Origin: Marinilabiliales bacterium
GTDB taxonomy: Bacteria > Bacteroidota > Bacteroidia > Bacteroidales > ML635J-15
Assembly: GCA_002869385.1 (NCBI GenBank)
Contig: PKTB01000007.1
Span: forward strand, 1-64,000
Direction: 5' to 3'
Length of the DNA stretch: 64,000 bases
A model generated the notes under the pieces. That model had not been told where the DNA came from and did no database searches. It saw only the letters and a list, made by a program, of their open reading frames with translations. The position numbers and the translations under genes are program-made. Shown here piece by piece: positions 39,124-48,537 of this stretch (its first letter is position 1; each line of letters begins with the position of its first letter).

Positions 39124-39582
39124 AAAAAGTGCTATCTATCTAATTGTATATTAATAGAAAATTTTAAATTTTAGTCAAAGTCATTACGAAAATAATTATT
39201 CTCCAGTTAAATAGCAAATGATAAATGTTTATTTAATGATAATATAAATAAATGTAAGGGTAAATATTAAAAAGTGTGCTTGATTGGGATTGATATTTAT
39301 TTATTTAATGTAGGTTCGATTTGGTTGAGTGTTGTTTATGAGAGTAAAAGATGGCAGCTAATTTTTGAGAAAGCATGGAATTAATTAGTATTAAAAAAAA
39401 ATAAAAGAACCTGTAGAAAGCAGGAATAAAGCTACAGTTGTTTGAATTAGCATAGTCTTAATAGATTATTGCCAAACGAAAAATGAGAATTGAATTGATT
39501 TTCTAAAAGAAATATTCCTTGGGCAAAACGAGTAAACGCCTCAGTATTAAATTGGTTACTCAATGTTTAAATAAGATATATA
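39124..39582. other. Intergenic region between divergent genes
   Basis: AT-rich, with no ORF of interest. It should hold the start signals of the minus-strand sigma/ImmA operon and of the plus-strand small ORFs. No clear TAnnTTTG box was found. CTACAG and CTGTAG words flank a short hairpin near 39411-39438. Confidence 0.4.
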
Positions 39583-39798
39583 ATGAAAAGATATCGAATA
39601 AACAAAAACACATCTAATAATCCGAACGGGAATAATGAGGTGCATAATGAAGATTGTTATTTCTATAGCAGAATTCTTTCTTATGAGGATTTAGGATTGC
39701 ACGTAAACTGTCAAAGTGCAGTAGCGGAAGCAAAAAGGCGCTGTTATGTCAGGGCAGATGGATGTAAAACATGTTCGCCTACGTGCCACAGAGGATAA
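39583..39798 (+). CDS. Small Cys/His-containing protein
   Basis: A 71-residue protein with HNEDCYFY, LHVNCQSAV and DGCKTCSPTCHRG. I recall similar small Bacteroidota proteins with the layout HxxxC, NCxxAVxxA, ADGCxxCSPxCH; the Cys/His pairs suggest a metal-binding fold. No signal or membrane helix. Followed 81 bases later by a 51-residue membrane ORF; a terminator after the second suggests one transcript. Function unknown. Confidence 0.6.
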   Translation: MKRYRINKNTSNNPNGNNEVHNEDCYFYSRILSYEDLGLHVNCQSAVAEAKRRCYVRADGCKTCSPTCHRG

Positions 39799-39879
39799 TC
39801 TGATGTGTCAGAGAATTAAAACCTGAAACCTTCGGTTGAGAGAGAGGGAAATTGTTTAACAACGTAGATTTTAATGCCT

Positions 39880-40035
39880 ATGGCAAATGTTTACAAAAGT
39901 AAAAGTAAAGCTACAGTATGCAATGGCAATAATTGTGTAACAGTGTATGGTGAAGCAGCAAAGATTGTTGAGGGGATTGTAGTAAGTACGATTACAATAT
40001 TAGCAATTGCTTTACTGTTTAAAGCTTTAAGATGA
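39880..40035 (+). CDS. 51-residue single-span membrane protein
   Basis: ATG at 39880 opens a 51-codon frame: MANVYKSKSKATVCNGNNCV, then GEAAKIVEGIVVSTITILAI and a short hydrophobic end. It has one transmembrane helix with a polar N-terminus holding two Cys. A strong terminator begins seven bases after the stop, which supports it as a real gene despite the short length. It could be a small toxin or membrane regulator; this is inference. Confidence 0.5.
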   Translation: MANVYKSKSKATVCNGNNCVTVYGEAAKIVEGIVVSTITILAIALLFKALR

Positions 40036-40042
40036 TTGAAAT

Positions 40043-40078
40043 AAGGACTGGTTCTGAGAAGAATCAGTCCTTGTTTTC
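40043..40078 (+). terminator. Hairpin terminator after the small ORFs
   Basis: AAGGACTG and CAGTCCTT pair perfectly around a 14-base loop, followed by GTTTTC. It ends the 39583-40035 transcript. Confidence 0.8.
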
Positions 40079-40498
40079 TACTTTATTTGTTCATTTTTAC
40101 AAGAAATCGCTCATTTATTTCGTGTGAGCCGTTACTTTTGCAAAGATTGCAAAGATTGCAAAGTTTGCAGAATTTAACATGAGATTTGCTTATGAGCCCC
40201 GATTGTTGTTTATAGGTTGCCAAAAGTTTATTTAAGAATTAGTATTTGATTTTGAGTATTTGATCGGGAATTAAAAATCTTAAGCTAACGAGGTAACAAG
40301 CCATATCTGCATAGTTTTAATTTAAAATGATATTCTTTAGTACACAAGAGATAAAGACAAGAGTCGCATGCTTTGTTGAGAGTTTGCTATTGTTTTAATT
40401 TATATCCATCTAACATTCTTGAAAAGCAAGTTATTATTGTGTGAATGTTTTAGTTCTACAAAGAATTATTTATATTAAGTATGTTATAAAAAATAATA
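40079..40498. other. Gap with TTGCAAAGA repeats and a possible promoter
   Basis: No gene is supported. TACTTTTG (40133-40140) fits a -7 box and is followed by tandem TTGCAAAGA repeats (about 40138-40170). It could start an untranslated RNA or a long leader, but no second element supports this. Confidence 0.35.
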
Positions 40499-40531
40499 TT
40501 TGCTAAATAGTAAATTAATTTTGTATTTTTG
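40499..40531 (+). promoter_or_regulatory. Predicted promoter of the 155/136-residue pair
   Basis: TTTG (40499-40502), 21 bases, then TATTTTTG (40524-40531): a full match to the Bacteroidota -33/-7 pattern, 25 bases before the ATG at 40556. Confidence 0.65.
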
Positions 40532-40555
40532 TAAGCACAAGAAAAAACAAGCCAA

Positions 40556-41023
40556 ATGATGGAAACTGCAGTTTGTAAATCAGAAATAGAAAATACTTTT
40601 TCAAGTTTAAGAAGAATGTCTTACGATGAAAAAAACAGTCCATTGTTAAAAGAAAAAGTAATAAATAAATTCTTAGATTCTATAAATGAATTAAAAAAAG
40701 ATCTCCAGAAGAAGTCTCAATTTGTATATGATATTAATGAGAGAATTGAAAAAATAACATGGTTTAATGATTTAGATGATGAGTGTTTAATGCTTATCAA
40801 TGATTTGATATCTACAGCAAAGGATTTGCACTCTACTTTAATACGTCAATATGTTTCAGTTGGATTTTTAAAATTAAAGGGTATCGCCAAAGAAGAAATA
40901 AAAGACTTTAAAAATGCTATTGATGAATTAAAAGAAATATGTCAAGATTTAGAATCTATTTTCTTTTACCTTCCTCAAATGCCGGAATTTGTTGAAACTA
41001 CAAAACAACTTTCTCTTGTCTAA
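40556..41023 (+). CDS. Helical 155-residue protein, first gene of a pair
   Basis: An all-helical charged protein with heptad-like LKEKVINKFLDSINELKKDLQKKSQFVYDINERIEKI and a Leu/Ile-rich C-terminal half. No known motif and no signal. Its TAA overlaps the ATG of the next gene (TAATG), a typical toxin-antitoxin spacing. Preceded by a promoter-like TTTG-21-TATTTTTG. It may be the antitoxin or a scaffold, but neither is proved. Confidence 0.55.
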   Translation: MMETAVCKSEIENTFSSLRRMSYDEKNSPLLKEKVINKFLDSINELKKDLQKKSQFVYDINERIEKITWFNDLDDECLMLINDLISTAKDLHSTLIRQYVSVGFLKLKGIAKEEIKDFKNAIDELKEICQDLESIFFYLPQMPEFVETTKQLSLV

Positions 41024-41433
41024 TGGAAATATTCTGTTTAGAGGATTTTAAAATACAATTTGAAAAACTTATTTCAAAAAAGAATTATTCTATCCTTGAG
41101 CAAGAAATCAGAGATTACTTTTTTGATAAATCTGTTGAGGACCTTTGTTCTGGAAGAAGATTAAACAATAGTGACATAACCCCGTACATTAAAAAGAGAC
41201 TATGTGGTAGAGGAGGGTTCAGAATGTATTTTCTTCTGATAATTAAAGAAGAAAGATTGTATCTAATGTTTGTACATCCAAAAACAGGTTCGATGGGTTA
41301 TGAAAATATAGATGATGAATCAAAAGCTATGCTTTATAAAAAAGTTTTGAGTTGTATTATAACAAAGGACTTATATAAGGTTGAAGTAAATGAGGAGAGA
41401 ACAGGCCTTGTTTTTACCAAAGTTGAGAATTAG
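41023..41433 (+). CDS. Possible RelE-like 136-residue protein
   Basis: A 136-residue basic/acidic mixed protein. The stretch YIKKRLCGRGGFRMYFLLII followed by ERLYLMFVHPKTGSMG is reminiscent of the strand pair and Lys-rich end of RelE-type toxins. It starts on the TAA of the upstream gene, so the two are translationally coupled. No signal, no membrane helix. Classifying this as a toxin rests on pair layout and a faint motif; other roles are possible. Confidence 0.5.
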   Translation: MEIFCLEDFKIQFEKLISKKNYSILEQEIRDYFFDKSVEDLCSGRRLNNSDITPYIKKRLCGRGGFRMYFLLIIKEERLYLMFVHPKTGSMGYENIDDESKAMLYKKVLSCIITKDLYKVEVNEERTGLVFTKVEN

Positions 41434-41480
41434 CTAATATTGAAAAATACAATGTGTTTTAATAAAAAATGTTGAGACGT

Positions 41481-43283
41481 TTATTTTAATTTTTTGATTA
41501 CTTTTGCAATAACTTTTATAAGTTCATTAATATGAAATTTTCTCAATTGACTTATTTCTGAATTAATGATTTGCTCCAGTCTTGTCTTTAAATCAACAAT
41601 AATTGGATAGTCAGTATGCAGAAACTCTTTACAATTAACAGCTCTATATCTAAACTCAAAAAAATCCTGCCATTTAATAAAGTTCCTATTTTCAGTTTTC
41701 ACGATGTGTTTATAAAGAATGTCAACATCAACAATATCAAACATTGATTGCATTAGATATTGATTATAGTCGTTATAATATTCACCCCCTGTTGAAACCA
41801 AACTTAGCATTTCATCGAATTTAACTTTGTCATCATTTTTACTGATTTCTTTGTGAATCTGAAGTATTTTGTCTGTGTAACTTTTTATTTCTATGTTGTC
41901 AGTTTTGAAAATACTAATTCTTTGTGCTTCATAATCAGACACATCAATATCTCTGTTAATATTATCAACAGCCGAATCAAATAATTCAAACAGCTTAGTT
42001 TCACTTATATCAATCAGTTGATTTTTATTAAAGAAATAAAGGAAGCTAAAAATGGATGGATAAAGGTAAAGATTATATGTCCCAGACTTTACAAAACTCA
42101 GAAATTTAGGTATGTATTCATCAAATTCTTTGTCATCAAGTTGTTTGAAATTAAACATCCTATTCAAAATGATATCTTCCTTCCTAGCTTCAGAATCAAT
42201 TTTAACCGAGGCAAGTTCTTCATTCAACAATAGATAGTCTAATATTCCTGAAGAAATGAACTTGAAAATAGAAAGGAAGAAATAATATTTATCAGGATTA
42301 GCTTTGATATATTTATTGTAAAAGTCAATTAAAAACTTTTCTTCCGGCTCTTGGGGAGGAATTTCAACTTCAGGACTTAGTAATTTTTGGGAGTTTAAAT
42401 TAAGATAGAAATTGTCGTTAATTTTATCTAACCCTTTGTTGTCATTTTCGTTGCTTATTGTTAGTTTTCCGTCCTTATATTCCTTAGTTATAATAGTTGA
42501 AAAGAAAATTATCTTTTCTGTATGGAGGGTTACAAGTTTATTGTCACAAGTAGAATGTATTTCTTTCAAAATTTCTAATATGAAAATAATCGTTCTAATA
42601 TTTTTAATTTCTAATGAATTGAATAAGAATACTGCAAATTCTTGATGAGTGTTCAATAATTTATAAAATTTTTTATCAGATTTATAACTGAGAATTATTT
42701 TAGGAAACACATTAAAAAGATTCGTTTTAAAGTCCAAGGTTAAACCAATAAGTTTTTCTTTAATCTGCAAATAAGCCTTCTCTTCAAATTTGCTTTTAAA
42801 TTTGGATTCATCAGCAATAATGATAGTTTTTATATTGTTATGTTCAACAAAATTTGTATTGATAAACCCAAAAATATCGGAAATGCTGATTTCAGTGCTT
42901 ATTCTTTCCAAATCATCAAAAATGAGGATATTATTTTCGAAAGAAAGGAACTGCTCTGGTTTAAAATTGTCTTTAAGATTAATATTAAAGACGTTTGCAA
43001 CTGAATTTATTACTCCAAAACCTATCTGAGCAGATTTATTATCAGTCTTGTATTTTTCAGCCGCGATTTGTCTATAAATATCATCAACAGTGGAAATCCC
43101 ACTTAGTGTAACATAAACGGCTTTTAAATTTTTGTTACAAGATTTGATAGCCTCAATTTCGGGTATAATCTCATTTTTAAAATAATATGTTTTCCCAGAA
43201 CCCCATTCTCCGTTAACCAAAATTGCAAAATCGGTCTTTTCTTTCTTTATATAATTAATGATAACTTTCTTTATTTTATCCAT
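41481..43283 (-). CDS. KAP-like P-loop NTPase
   Basis: A 600-residue NTPase from ATG 43283 (MDKIKKVIINYI); the frame extends to 43340 with a non-homologous stretch. Walker A is GEWGSGKT (25-32) and Walker B is NILIFDDLERIS (118-129), as in KAP/STAND-type NTPases. A second half is helical and charged, without a recognisable sensor or effector domain; no transmembrane insertion is seen. KAP-like NTPases occur in defence and toxin contexts. It stands alone between the toxin-antitoxin-like pair and the DnaQ-BRCT gene. Confidence 0.75.
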   Translation of the reverse strand: MDKIKKVIINYIKKEKTDFAILVNGEWGSGKTYYFKNEIIPEIEAIKSCNKNLKAVYVTLSGISTVDDIYRQIAAEKYKTDNKSAQIGFGVINSVANVFNINLKDNFKPEQFLSFENNILIFDDLERISTEISISDIFGFINTNFVEHNNIKTIIIADESKFKSKFEEKAYLQIKEKLIGLTLDFKTNLFNVFPKIILSYKSDKKFYKLLNTHQEFAVFLFNSLEIKNIRTIIFILEILKEIHSTCDNKLVTLHTEKIIFFSTIITKEYKDGKLTISNENDNKGLDKINDNFYLNLNSQKLLSPEVEIPPQEPEEKFLIDFYNKYIKANPDKYYFFLSIFKFISSGILDYLLLNEELASVKIDSEARKEDIILNRMFNFKQLDDKEFDEYIPKFLSFVKSGTYNLYLYPSIFSFLYFFNKNQLIDISETKLFELFDSAVDNINRDIDVSDYEAQRISIFKTDNIEIKSYTDKILQIHKEISKNDDKVKFDEMLSLVSTGGEYYNDYNQYLMQSMFDIVDVDILYKHIVKTENRNFIKWQDFFEFRYRAVNCKEFLHTDYPIIVDLKTRLEQIINSEISQLRKFHINELIKVIAKVIKKLK

Positions 43284-43556
43284 AGGGTGATATTTTTGTT
43301 TAAACAATCTGTTTGGTAAAACAATAGTTGTGAGATACAAAGAAAATGATTTCCATTGACTTTTTAAGTGCGAATATAGTATCCTTTTTTGTAAAAATAA
43401 AATGATTTAGCTTTTAAAAGAGTAGTAAGATAGTCGCTTAAGCTTTCGACCAATCATCACTTAGAATTAAATTTATACCCAGTCTAAAAAAAACAGTAAA
43501 ATGTTTCAAATAGCTGCATCTCATTAAAAAGATCTAAAAGATATAATATCTTTATA

Positions 43557-44471
43557 TTAGATACTTTTTAAGAATTCCGACTCTGAAACAATTTCAAGTT
43601 CTGAGCCTTTTTCGATTAGTTTTATTGCTTTTTCTTGCTTAGAGCTCATCCCATCTTCACCGACAATCCTATAATCCTGATGACCGACAACTAAAAAATC
43701 GGTATTTTTAGTAATAGAATTTGCATTAATTCCACCGATATCTGTTATGATTTGTTGTGCTTCGGATCGAATCATTGAAGATAAGGTTCCAGTAAATACG
43801 ACTGTTCTACCATGGAAAACACTTTCTATATTATGTTTTGACGGATCTCCGACAATTTTTGACAAATCTTTTGCTTTATATTCTCTTTTTGTATTTGAAG
43901 GGTTATAGCCTCCGTTATACAAACGGCCAATGGATGTTTTCAATTTATCAGGGAATTCCTCAATGGAATTTGTTCCAGATAATTCAAGGGCTTTAATTGT
44001 TAATTCGGCACAAGCTTTTGAATCTGATTCCGCTTTATGATGCTTCAGATTTATTTTATTAATTTGACAAAGTGTTTTTAAGTCATAGGCTGGTAATCCT
44101 TGCCATACTTTTTTAGAAATAATGTAACTACATGCATATTGTAATTCAGGGAAATCCAAATTATAATAATCCAAAGTCCACCTTAAAACACTAAAATCAA
44201 AACCAGCATTATGAGCAAGCAAAAATTTGTTTTCAATCATCGGTTTTATTATTCTCCAGATTTCTGGAAATTCCGGTTCGTTTTTCACATCTTCAGGTGT
44301 AATACCATGTATTAATACGTTAAACGGATCAAAGTATGGAAAAGAGTATGGCTTAATCAGCCATGATTTTGATTAAACTATTTTATTGTCTTTGACAAAT
44401 GTTAGCCCTATTTCACAAGGACTGCATCTCTCAGATGTTGCTGTTTCGAAATCAATTGTAATAAAGTCCAT
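43557..44471 (-). pseudogene. DnaQ-like exonuclease with BRCT domain, split by TAA
   Basis: A 305-codon frame from MDFITIDFETATSERCSPCE. TAA at 44373-44375 (codon 33) interrupts FVKDNKIV-stop-SKSWLIKP; family members often have Asp or Glu there, so GAA is a likely original. Exonuclease motifs: DFE (Asp7, Glu9), HNAGFDFSVLRW, and HHKAESDSKACAEL. A C-terminal BRCT domain (HGRTVVFTGTLSSMIRSEAQ ... NTDFLVVG) follows. The protein is probably a 3'-5' exonuclease guided to repair sites by its BRCT domain. Only the N-terminal 32 codons precede the stop; the ORF from 44288 down retains exo II, exo III and BRCT. Confidence 0.82.
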
Positions 44472-44650
44472 GTAATAATTATTTATGATTAGCGAAAAAC
44501 TGCCTCAAATTATATTATAAGAAATTAAGCGTGTCACATAAACAGTCAACATATACAACCATTCATATTGATATAATTAGTTTCAAAAATATAAATTAAA
44601 TTGTAATAAGTGTAATCTTTTAGATATAAATTCGAAAAATGCATGAGTTA

Positions 44651-44791
44651 TAAAGGAGCCACGCGTTTGGAAACGCGCGGTAGCTGTGTAATTTAGACTG
44701 ATGTATTGATAAAAAATACTTGATGACTTGATTAAAAATTTGGTTGCTTAATTTTGAGGTACCACGCGTTTGGAAATGCGCGGTAATTGTG
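44651..44791. repeat. Composite repeat, dimer (truncated first unit)
   Basis: The core GCCACGCGTTTGGAAACGCG lies at 44658-44677, followed by CGGTAGCTGTG. A second unit (TAATTTAGACTGATGTATTGAT ..., 44689-44791) ends in a near-identical core with one change. It is related to repeats at 46787, 47141, 47569 and 50923. The gap 44472-44892 holds nothing else. Confidence 0.8.
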
Positions 44792-44892
44792 TTAAAACCT
44801 AACGATACTGTTTCGACGTAGCTTAGCAAACTTTGTGAGGTAGTAGAGGTATTTCTTCAGAATTTGGGTTATTGACGGAAATAATAATTTTA

Positions 44893-46518
44893 TTATTTCA
44901 TGTAATTGTATAAAAAATCTGTTGGAGGAATAAAAGTCTCTTTTACAGTTCTAGGACTAGTCCATCTTAAAAGATTTAACTGTCCTCCAGCTTTGTCATT
45001 TGTGCCAGAACCTCTTGCTCCGCCAAAAGGCTGAAGCCCTACCATCGCACCTGTAGGTTTGTCGTTGATGTAAAAGTTCCCAGCAGCATAACGCAATATT
45101 CTGCAAGCCTGAATCATAGCATATTTATCATTACTAAAAATTGCACCTGTTAATCCATAAATTGAAGTTTTATCACATATTTCTAAAGTCTCAATAAATT
45201 TATCGTCTTCGTAAATATAAATTGTCATTACCGGTCCAAAAATTTCCTCCTCCATAGTGATAAAATGTGGGTTTGATGTAACAATAATTGTTTGTTCAAT
45301 ATAGTACCCGATAGATTTATCTCCATTTCCACCTGCAATAATTTCACATTCATTTGATTCTTTTGCAATGTTTATATATTCAATTATGCTATCAAAAGAA
45401 TCTTCATCAATAACAGAATTAACAAAATTATCAAAACAATTTACGGGACCCATTTTAATTTTGCTGTGCATTTTAACAACATGAGTTTTAATTTCTGGCC
45501 AAAGCGATTTAGGAATATAGGCTCGTGAGGCAGCTGAACACTTCTGTCCCTGATATTCAAAGGAACCTGTAATGATTGCAGTTGCTACTTCTCTTGGAAC
45601 TGCAGAGCTGTGAACAAATATAAAGTCTTTTCCTCCGGTTTCACCAACTAATTTAGGATAAGAAACATATTTATGAAGGTTATTTGCAACGCCTTTCCAT
45701 AATGTATTGAAAGTATTATTTGATCCTGTAAAATGAATTCCTGCCAAATCTTTATGAGCAAGGACAGTTTTACCGATCATACTGCCTGATCCAGGAACAA
45801 AATTAATTACACCGTCTGGAATTCCGGCCTCTTTGAAAATATTCATAAGAATGTAATTTGACAAAAGAGCCATAGTTGCAGGTTTCCAAACAGTTGTATT
45901 TGCCATAACTATCGGTGACATATTCAAATTAGAAGCAATGGCTGTGAAATTGAATGGTGAAACTGTAAAAACAAATCCTTCAAGAGCTCTGTATTCCAAT
46001 CTGTTAAACTGATTTTCTGCAGATGATGGTTGATTTTGATAAATTTGAGAGGCGAAAAATACATTAAATCTCAAGAAGTATATAGTTTCGCAAGCTGCGT
46101 CAATTTCGGCCTGTTGAATGTTCTTCCCCTGCCCCAACATAGTAGCGGCAATAAGCAGATATCGATACTTTTTAGAAATCAATTCGGCTACTCTCAACAT
46201 TATAGATGATCTTTCAAGCCAAGATATGTTTTCCCACAGAGGTTTCGCTTTGAGAGCAGCATAAATTGCCATTTGCACTTCCTTTTCTGTTGCCTGATGA
46301 TAAACAGCCAAAACTTTTTTATGATCATGAGGCATTACAAATTCTGCCGTTTTCCCTGTTGTTATTTCCTTGCCTCCAATAACTAATGGTATTTCCATAG
46401 TTCCTGAACTCAATTTTTCAAGTTCGGTAATCAGTAATTCCCGTTCTTTGCTACCTTTAAGGTACTGTTGAACCGGCTCATTCTGAGGTTTTATAAAACT
46501 AAATACTGCATTATTCAT
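44893..46518 (-). CDS. pruA: L-glutamate gamma-semialdehyde dehydrogenase
   Basis: A 541-residue delta-1-pyrroline-5-carboxylate dehydrogenase, which oxidises glutamate semialdehyde to glutamate in proline breakdown, using NAD+. Catalytic Glu293 is in GETGGKDFIF and the nucleophile Cys327 in GQKCSAASRAYIP. The nucleotide-binding loop FTGSNNTF and PFGGARGSGTNDKAGG also fit. Complete, normal length. No putA/prodh gene adjoins. It sits inside the repeat-rich stretch but its own sequence is intact. A 2-kb gap of repeats separates it from the PHP-type gene. Confidence 0.93.
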   Translation of the reverse strand: MNNAVFSFIKPQNEPVQQYLKGSKERELLITELEKLSSGTMEIPLVIGGKEITTGKTAEFVMPHDHKKVLAVYHQATEKEVQMAIYAALKAKPLWENISWLERSSIMLRVAELISKKYRYLLIAATMLGQGKNIQQAEIDAACETIYFLRFNVFFASQIYQNQPSSAENQFNRLEYRALEGFVFTVSPFNFTAIASNLNMSPIVMANTTVWKPATMALLSNYILMNIFKEAGIPDGVINFVPGSGSMIGKTVLAHKDLAGIHFTGSNNTFNTLWKGVANNLHKYVSYPKLVGETGGKDFIFVHSSAVPREVATAIITGSFEYQGQKCSAASRAYIPKSLWPEIKTHVVKMHSKIKMGPVNCFDNFVNSVIDEDSFDSIIEYINIAKESNECEIIAGGNGDKSIGYYIEQTIIVTSNPHFITMEEEIFGPVMTIYIYEDDKFIETLEICDKTSIYGLTGAIFSNDKYAMIQACRILRYAAGNFYINDKPTGAMVGLQPFGGARGSGTNDKAGGQLNLLRWTSPRTVKETFIPPTDFLYNYMK

Positions 46519-46786
46519 AAGTATAATTTAAATTTAGAAAATTTAATAAAATCTAGTTGCAAATATATGCAATTCGATTTTGTGTTTTAATGTAAATTGT
46601 CATATTTTTACAATTGATTGACACTTTATAAAATTTGATCAGTTTATCGGGTATAAGGTTCCGTTTTGCTGTCCATATATCCTAATCCAGACAAGCTAGA
46701 ATAAAAAAGTGAATAATTTTTGTAATATGTGCCGCAATTTGGGGTAACAGGAAGTTTGCTGATGGAAATTTTGGATAAAAATGAAG

Positions 46787-46926
46787 TGTGTGTAAAAATT
46801 ATGTAAAAACAGTGTTAAAGGACTTTGATTTAGGCTGATATCTTGATAAAGGATACTTGATGACTTGATTTGAAATTTGGTTAATTAGGTTTGGGGTATC
46901 ACGTGTTTGGAAACGCGCGGTAGCTG
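46787..46926. repeat. Composite repeat, single unit
   Basis: Starts TGTAAAAATTATGTAAAAAC, holds TTAAAGGACTTTGATTTAGG and ends in the core CACGTGTTTGGAAACGCG followed by CGGTAGC. About 85-95 percent similar by eye to the unit at 47141. Confidence 0.8.
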
Positions 46927-47140
46927 GAGAAATTGTTATTTCTTGAGAGCCTTGTGTTTAAGGGTGTAAAAAGGGTGTAATAGCAGAATAATGACATTGT
47001 AATTGAGGTTTTTAGGTTTTATGTTTATTTAAGTTTGGGATTATAATAGCACTAATAGTTTCAAGTTTTATAGATTGTCGGGGGAGCCACAAGGTAGAAC
47101 TGTGAGGAGGCAGAGAAATGTTTAAATCAAGTTTGAATGG

Positions 47141-47279
47141 GTGTAATAATGGTGTAGAAACAGTGTTAAAGGACTTTGATTTAGGCTGATATCTTGATAA
47201 AGGATACTTGATGACTTGATTTGAAATTTGGTTAATTAAGTTTGGGGTACCACGCGTTTGGAAACGCGCGGTAGCCGTG
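47141..47279. repeat. Composite repeat, single unit
   Basis: GTGTAATAATGGTGTAGAAA, then TTAAAGGACTTTGATTTAGG, ACTTGATTTGAAATTTGG and the core CCACGCGTTTGGAAACGCGC. This is the fullest copy seen. Confidence 0.85.
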
Positions 47280-47568
47280 CAATCAAGCTCACTTCTTTAT
47301 ATGATAAAATAAATGCGATAATAAATGCTTTTGTTAAAATATTAGAGATCGAATTAGTTTTTCAATTGTTATAACAGAAGTATAAATAATGTTTTTATTT
47401 GTTCCCATATTTATTGAGATTATCAAGTTAAAGTTATGTTTTTTTTTATTAAATAGAAAGTTGTATGATACATAAGTAAAAGTTATTCTGTCAAGAAAGA
47501 TGAAAATAGTTACCTAACACTAAAATAGAAAGGCTATCTCAAATATCTATTTATAATAGTTAAGGTGG

Positions 47569-47777
47569 GTGTAAGAATTGTGTAGAAACAGTGTTAAAGG
47601 ACTTTGATTTAGGCTGATATCTTGATAAAGGATATTTGATGGCTGGAGTGCCACGCGTTTGGAAACGCGCGGTAGCTGTGTAATTTAGACAGATGTCTTG
47701 ATAATGGATACTTGATGACTTGATTCAAAATTTGGTGGTTAAAGTTTGAGGTACCACGCGTTTGAAAACGTACGGGA
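47569..47777. repeat. Composite repeat, dimer
   Basis: The first unit (47569-47680) has a shortened middle (GATGGCTGGAGTGCCACGCG), and the second (47681-47777) begins TAATTTAGACAGATGTCTTG and ends in a damaged core (TTTGAAAACGTACGGG). The same dimer layout recurs at 50923-51136, on the other side of the PHP-type gene. Confidence 0.85.
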
Positions 47778-48537
47778 GTGAAGGTTGTCTTGAAAAACAC
47801 GCTTTAGTCTATCTGCCCAACTGTCCGAACAACTTGCGGGTCTGCTCAGGAATCTAATCTCAGAGACATGTTACGGAACCTAAAATGTGCGGTAAAAAGT
47901 GGGGAGTGTAAGAATTGTGTAAAAGTAGTGAGAGAAGATAGTAATTGAGAATGTTTAAATGTGCTACTAATATTTAATAATGTTTTTTTTGCGTTGACTA
48001 GAAACTATCGTTGGGTAATAATGACTAATATGCAAATCATACATCTGTAAATACATTGTAATGTTTGGAGGGTGTAATAATTGTGTAAAAGAGGTGTAAA
48101 AAAACTGTGATTGAGAATGTTGTTGTTTGTTGCTAACACTCTAAAATGTTAATTTAACCTTCATAGGGTAGTCGTCAATAGTTTGGGATCCACTCATTCG
48201 CCATTCGAACCTTCATACTATGACTTGGCTAGGAAACTAAGATCAGGAATAGTGTGTTGCAGTGGTGGCTGTATCACTAAGAATATGGATGTAATTTGGC
48301 TTAATTATGGGATTTTATTGTATGATTTTAAGGTGTATTTTTATCTTAAAAAAAGTTAGTGTGATTAATCTGCATTTGCCAAAGCAAACTTTTGTTTCAA
48401 TTGTTTTAATATTCAGACTGTTGGATTTACTCATTTTATAGTTAATAATTCTGAATTACAAATAATTGATAGAATTAGATTAGGAAATATAGGTGAGATT
48501 TTTAAAAATTAGTAATAATGTTATAAAGAACTGAGAT

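Larger units (their letters stand above)
46519..48537. other. 2-kb intergenic region with dispersed repeats
   Basis: No gene is supported. Besides the composite repeats listed separately, the words GTGTAATAATTGTGTAAAAG and GAGAATGTT occur at about 47905-47960 and 48070-48120. The rest is AT-rich and unremarkable. Confidence 0.6.
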
